From positions 62,001-126,000 of the forward strand of contig JACOUO010000008.1 of the NCBI GenBank assembly GCA_016177845.1: a stretch of DNA of 64,000 nucleotides, written 5' to 3'. Below the pieces are notes generated by a model, which was not told the DNA's origin, did not search any database, and saw nothing but the letters and a program-made list of their open reading frames with translations. Of this stretch, positions 61,896 to 64,000 are shown piece by piece. Within the stretch, counting starts at the first letter, position 1. Each line of letters begins with the position of its first letter. The DNA comes from Deltaproteobacteria bacterium. GTDB lineage: Bacteria > Desulfobacterota > GWC2-55-46. Made by a program: the position numbers and the translations under genes.

Positions 61896-62555
61896 TTACT
61901 TCAGCACTTCCTTAAGCTTTGAGAATTCATCGATGATAATATCGCACCCTGCCTCGACCAGCTCTCCCCTGCCCCTGAACCCGTATGCGGCCCCGACTGT
62001 GCAGGTTCCAGCGGCCTTTCCAGCCTCGCAGTCAACAGGACTGTCACCGACTATAACCGCCTTGTTTGGAGCAACCCCCAATGTATTTACGACCTTCTCA
62101 ACAGGCTCGGGGTGAGGTTTTTTATTAAGGAGAGAATCCCCTCCCAATACCATCCTGAAATACCTGCTCAATTTTAATATATCGAGTATCTGCTCCGATA
62201 AGCCGATTGGCTTATTGGTAACAATAGCCATCTGCTTGCCTTTATCCCTGAAAAACTCGATGGTATCTATCACCCCGGGGTATATATATGTCTTTACCAC
62301 AAGGTGCCCTCCATAGAACTCAAGGAACTTGTTCCTTGCCTCAAGTATCCTCTCAGGGCCCTCATCAGGCATAAGCTTCTCAAGCAGCGGCTTTACTCCC
62401 CAGCCGATATGCCCCACAATTTCATTGATATCCCTCTCCCTGTGGTCCATCGCAAGAAGCGTCCTGTTGGCTGACCAGGCTATGTCCTGGCTTGAATCAA
62501 TGAGGGTTCCGTCAAGGTCAAAGATTATAAGGTCTGTCTCTATTATACGGCTCAC
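61896..62555 (-). CDS. gph: Phosphoglycolate phosphatase-like HAD hydrolase
   Basis: The 219-residue protein has HAD motif I IFDLDGTLIDSS at its start, motif II in MAIVTNKPIGL, the lysine in NKKPHPEPV and motif IV VIVGDSPVDCEAG, with the Gph-like cap domain. It dephosphorylates 2-phosphoglycolate or related small phosphates. I use the GTG at 62555: a good promoter lies just upstream, and the ATG-like start at 62633 in the track would be upstream of that promoter. AAGG lies eleven bases before the GTG. Confidence 0.85.
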   Translation of the reverse strand: MSRIIETDLIIFDLDGTLIDSSQDIAWSANRTLLAMDHRERDINEIVGHIGWGVKPLLEKLMPDEGPERILEARNKFLEFYGGHLVVKTYIYPGVIDTIEFFRDKGKQMAIVTNKPIGLSEQILDILKLSRYFRMVLGGDSLLNKKPHPEPVEKVVNTLGVAPNKAVIVGDSPVDCEAGKAAGTCTVGAAYGFRGRGELVEAGCDIIIDEFSKLKEVLK

Positions 62556-62597
62556 GGTATCGGTATCCTTTTCATTCAATAAAATCAAGAGCCGTAG

Positions 62598-62626
62598 AGT
62601 ATAACACAGCCGCAAACTATTGACAA
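62598..62626 (-). promoter_or_regulatory. Promoter of the phosphatase gene
   Basis: The minus strand reads TTGTCA, 17 bases, TATACT. The -35 box shares five base pairs with the -35 box of the divergent thioredoxin-like gene. Confidence 0.7.
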
Positions 62627-62647
62627 ATGCCAATAAAGTGACATAAT
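62620..62647 (+). promoter_or_regulatory. Promoter of the thioredoxin-like gene
   Basis: TTGACA is followed after 16 bases by CATAAT, giving a start near 62654 at the edge of the Fur box. Confidence 0.7.
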
Positions 62648-62654
62648 TCTATTA

Positions 62655-62673
62655 GATAATGAAAATCATTATC
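62655..62673. promoter_or_regulatory. Fur box
   Basis: GATAATGAAAATCATTATC matches the 19-bp consensus GATAATGATAATCATTATC at 18 positions. It starts at the predicted transcription start of the thioredoxin-like gene, where bound Fur would block transcription when iron is plentiful. Confidence 0.85.
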
Positions 62674-62696
62674 AATCAGGGAGGAGGCGGTGACAG

Positions 62697-63260
62697 ATGT
62701 CAAAGATTAGTTGGGTAGAAAACCTGGAAATAGCTCAGAAAGAGGTATTCAGGACAGGAAAGCTCGTACTGATGTTCTTCCATCATCCCGCGTGCGGAGG
62801 ATGCAGAAAGACTATCGATATAACATTTGACGACAAGGATGTGCTTGAATTAATTGATAAAGAGTTTGTGCCTGTCTCATTTGTGGTTACAGAGGCGCAG
62901 GATGTGACGGCAAGATACAAGGTGGAATGGACTCCCACTTTCATTATTGCTGACGCTTTCGGAAATGAACTTGAACGCTGGGTGGGCTATCTGCCGCCTG
63001 AGGATTTTATTTCACAGGTTCATCTCTCGGAAGGTCTTGCGGCTTTTCACAGGAACAATTTTCCACAGGCCGAACACGCCTTTGAATGGATAATAGACAA
63101 TAACCCCGACTCGGAGATCGCCCCAAAGGCAAGGTATTACATGGGTGTGACCCTTTACAAGGAAACGGGAGACCCTGCTCACCTTACCCGCACCTGGGAA
63201 GCGATGAATAAGAGATATCCGGGTCATTTCTGGACAAAAAAGGCATCAGCATGGTCGTAG
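62697..63260 (+). CDS. Thioredoxin-fold protein with CGGC active site and TPR-like tail
   Basis: The 187-residue protein has a thioredoxin-like domain with the redox motif in HHPACGGCRKT (about residue 35). YKVEWTPTFIIADAFGNELERWVGY includes the cis-proline. The C-terminal NFPQAEHAFEWIIDNNPDSEIAPKARYYMGVT resembles a tetratricopeptide pair. No signal peptide, so it acts in the cytoplasm. It has a strong GGGAGGAGG site, its own promoter and a Fur box, so it is probably induced by iron limitation. The redox partner is unknown. A terminator follows. Confidence 0.85.
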   Translation: MSKISWVENLEIAQKEVFRTGKLVLMFFHHPACGGCRKTIDITFDDKDVLELIDKEFVPVSFVVTEAQDVTARYKVEWTPTFIIADAFGNELERWVGYLPPEDFISQVHLSEGLAAFHRNNFPQAEHAFEWIIDNNPDSEIAPKARYYMGVTLYKETGDPAHLTRTWEAMNKRYPGHFWTKKASAWS

Positions 63261-63285
63261 CCTCCTGATGTTCCTGATTGGCGGC

Positions 63286-63311
63286 CCCCGCCCGCAAAGG
63301 GCGGGGTTTTT
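63286..63311 (+). terminator. Rho-independent terminator of the thioredoxin-like gene
   Basis: CCCCGCCC-GCAAA-GGGCGGGG forms an 8-bp stem followed by TTTTT, 25 bases after the stop codon. Confidence 0.9.
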
Positions 63312-63416
63312 CTTTGCCTTCTTTACGCCCTCAAAAAAAGCTCTCTTACCTTTACAATCATTACCTCTTTTGATATTCTATCCTGAAGCTTAATTCACCT
63401 TATAAAACAAGGTTCT

Positions 63417-64000
63417 ATGTTAGTAAGAAAGCCCTGTGTAGCAGGGAAATTCTATCCGGGCGACGAGAAAACGCTTAAGGCCTCGGTTGATAATTTCCTC
63501 TCCCACAGCCCTAAGGAAACGGCAAAGGCCATCATTGCCCCGCATGCGGGTTATGTCTATTCAGGCGGGGTTGCAGGTTTTATATATTCATGCGTCCATA
63601 TGCCCGATGATGTTATACTCATCGGCCCTAACCACACGGGACTTGGCAAAAAGGTATCGGTAATGGCGCAAGGCGCATGGGATATGCCCCTTGGCAAGGT
63701 CAATATAAATAAAGAGCTTGCCGAAGAGGTCATCAGTTCCTCCGCCCTCTTTTCAAAAGACAATGAAGCGCACCTGCTTGAGCATTCCCTTGAGGTACAG
63801 CTCCCTTTCATCTACAGCCTTAATAAGGCCTCAAGGATAGTGCCGATAACAGTTATGCAGGCAACCATTGCCCAATGTGCTGAGATGGGCAAGGCCATTG
63901 CAGGCGTTATCAGCAACTACGGTAAAGAGGTGCTCATCGTCGTAAGCTCTGACATGAACCATTACGAGTCAGAGGCTGCTACAAGGGCGAAAGACAGGCT
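63417..64000 (+). CDS. amrB: MEMO1/AmmeMemoRadiSam system protein B, 5' part
   Basis: The 194 visible residues, absent from the ORF track, begin MLVRKPCVAGKFYPGDEKTL and include AIIAPHAGYVYSGGVAGF, ILIGPNHTG, HLLEHSLEVQLPFIY and VVSSDMNHYE. These are the MEMO1-family blocks with conserved metal-site-like His and Asp residues. In many anaerobes the gene goes with AMMECR1 and a radical SAM gene (AmmeMemoRadiSam system). Those partners would lie beyond the right edge. AAGG precedes the ATG. The reaction is not established for this group. Confidence 0.9.
   Translation, partial: MLVRKPCVAGKFYPGDEKTLKASVDNFLSHSPKETAKAIIAPHAGYVYSGGVAGFIYSCVHMPDDVILIGPNHTGLGKKVSVMAQGAWDMPLGKVNINKELAEEVISSSALFSKDNEAHLLEHSLEVQLPFIYSLNKASRIVPITVMQATIAQCAEMGKAIAGVISNYGKEVLIVVSSDMNHYESEAATRAKDR

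Noticed and set aside
1-64000. rRNA, tRNA, IS element or prophage genes
   Set aside because: No rRNA-like sequence, cloverleaf with CCA-adjacent acceptor stem, transposase or phage protein was recognised by eye; a covariance-model search was not possible.

Overview
The window looks like a chromosomal segment of an anaerobic or microaerophilic, diderm (Gram-negative) bacterium of moderate GC. Outer-membrane export proteins (Wza-like, Wzi-like), a lipoprotein, a sigma-54 enhancer-binding protein, an Aquifex-type aconitase, a MEMO1-family protein and several non-haem iron oxygen-defence proteins fit Nitrospirota (Thermodesulfovibrio-like) or Desulfobacterota best. This placement is an inference from gene content, not from a marker gene. 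No rRNA, tRNA, CRISPR array, transposase or prophage was found.

Region 1 (about 1-33,460, all minus strand) is a cell-surface polysaccharide locus of 30 genes, most overlapping or separated by a few bases. Read 5' to 3' it starts near 33.4 kb with a near-perfect sigma-54 (-24/-12) promoter and upstream inverted repeats. Next come nucleotide-sugar genes (2-hydroxyacid dehydrogenase, HAD phosphatase, SDR, DegT aminotransferase, RfbF/RfbG CDP-glucose branch, RmlC-like cupin). These are followed by a glycosyltransferase, a second DegT-like protein, a FemAB/BcsL-type acyltransferase, a polysaccharide deacetylase, a UDP-sulfoquinovose synthase-like SDR, another SDR, GT4, a Wzy/ligase-like membrane protein, YdcF, GT9, a methyltransferase, two B12-type radical SAM proteins, GT2, a WecA/MraY-type initiating transferase and a CapD/PglF-type dehydratase. 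The export proteins (Wzz-, Wzi- and a very large multi-SLBB Wza-like protein) follow. A second promoter precedes the Wza-like gene, which leads into a nonulosonic (legionaminic-type) acid module: LegB, LegC, a sugar N-formyltransferase and the start of NeuB at the window edge. No Wzx flippase is visible.

Region 2 (33.7-45.7 kb) holds housekeeping and regulatory genes: an RhlE-type DEAD-box helicase with a strong terminator, a BaiN/HI0933-type flavoprotein, an NmrA-like protein, and an emrA-emrB-tetR efflux operon with a consensus promoter and a 20-bp TetR-type operator. prmC and a histidine kinase/NtrC-type response regulator pair follow.

Region 3 (45.8-54.3 kb) contains a 30-residue membrane peptide missed by the ORF track, an SH3/NlpC-P60 endopeptidase, an EamA transporter, bacteriohemerythrin, a PDZ/Met-Gly-rich/Spy-like periplasmic metal protein and a geranylgeranyl-reductase-type flavoprotein. 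It also holds two ferritin-like proteins, a 55-residue double-CxxC protein, a 39-residue rubredoxin domain and a MidA-type methyltransferase. The theme is oxygen, iron and metal handling.

Region 4 (54.7-64 kb) has a GH15 glucoamylase-like enzyme, aconitase, a lipoprotein and a DUF362 protein with a Tat-like signal. A 1-kb intergenic zone packed with dispersed palindromic repeats follows. Beyond it are a phosphoglycolate phosphatase-like HAD protein and a CGGC thioredoxin-fold protein, transcribed divergently from promoters whose -35 boxes overlap; an 18/19 Fur box lies just downstream of the thioredoxin promoter. The start of a MEMO1-family gene runs off the right edge.
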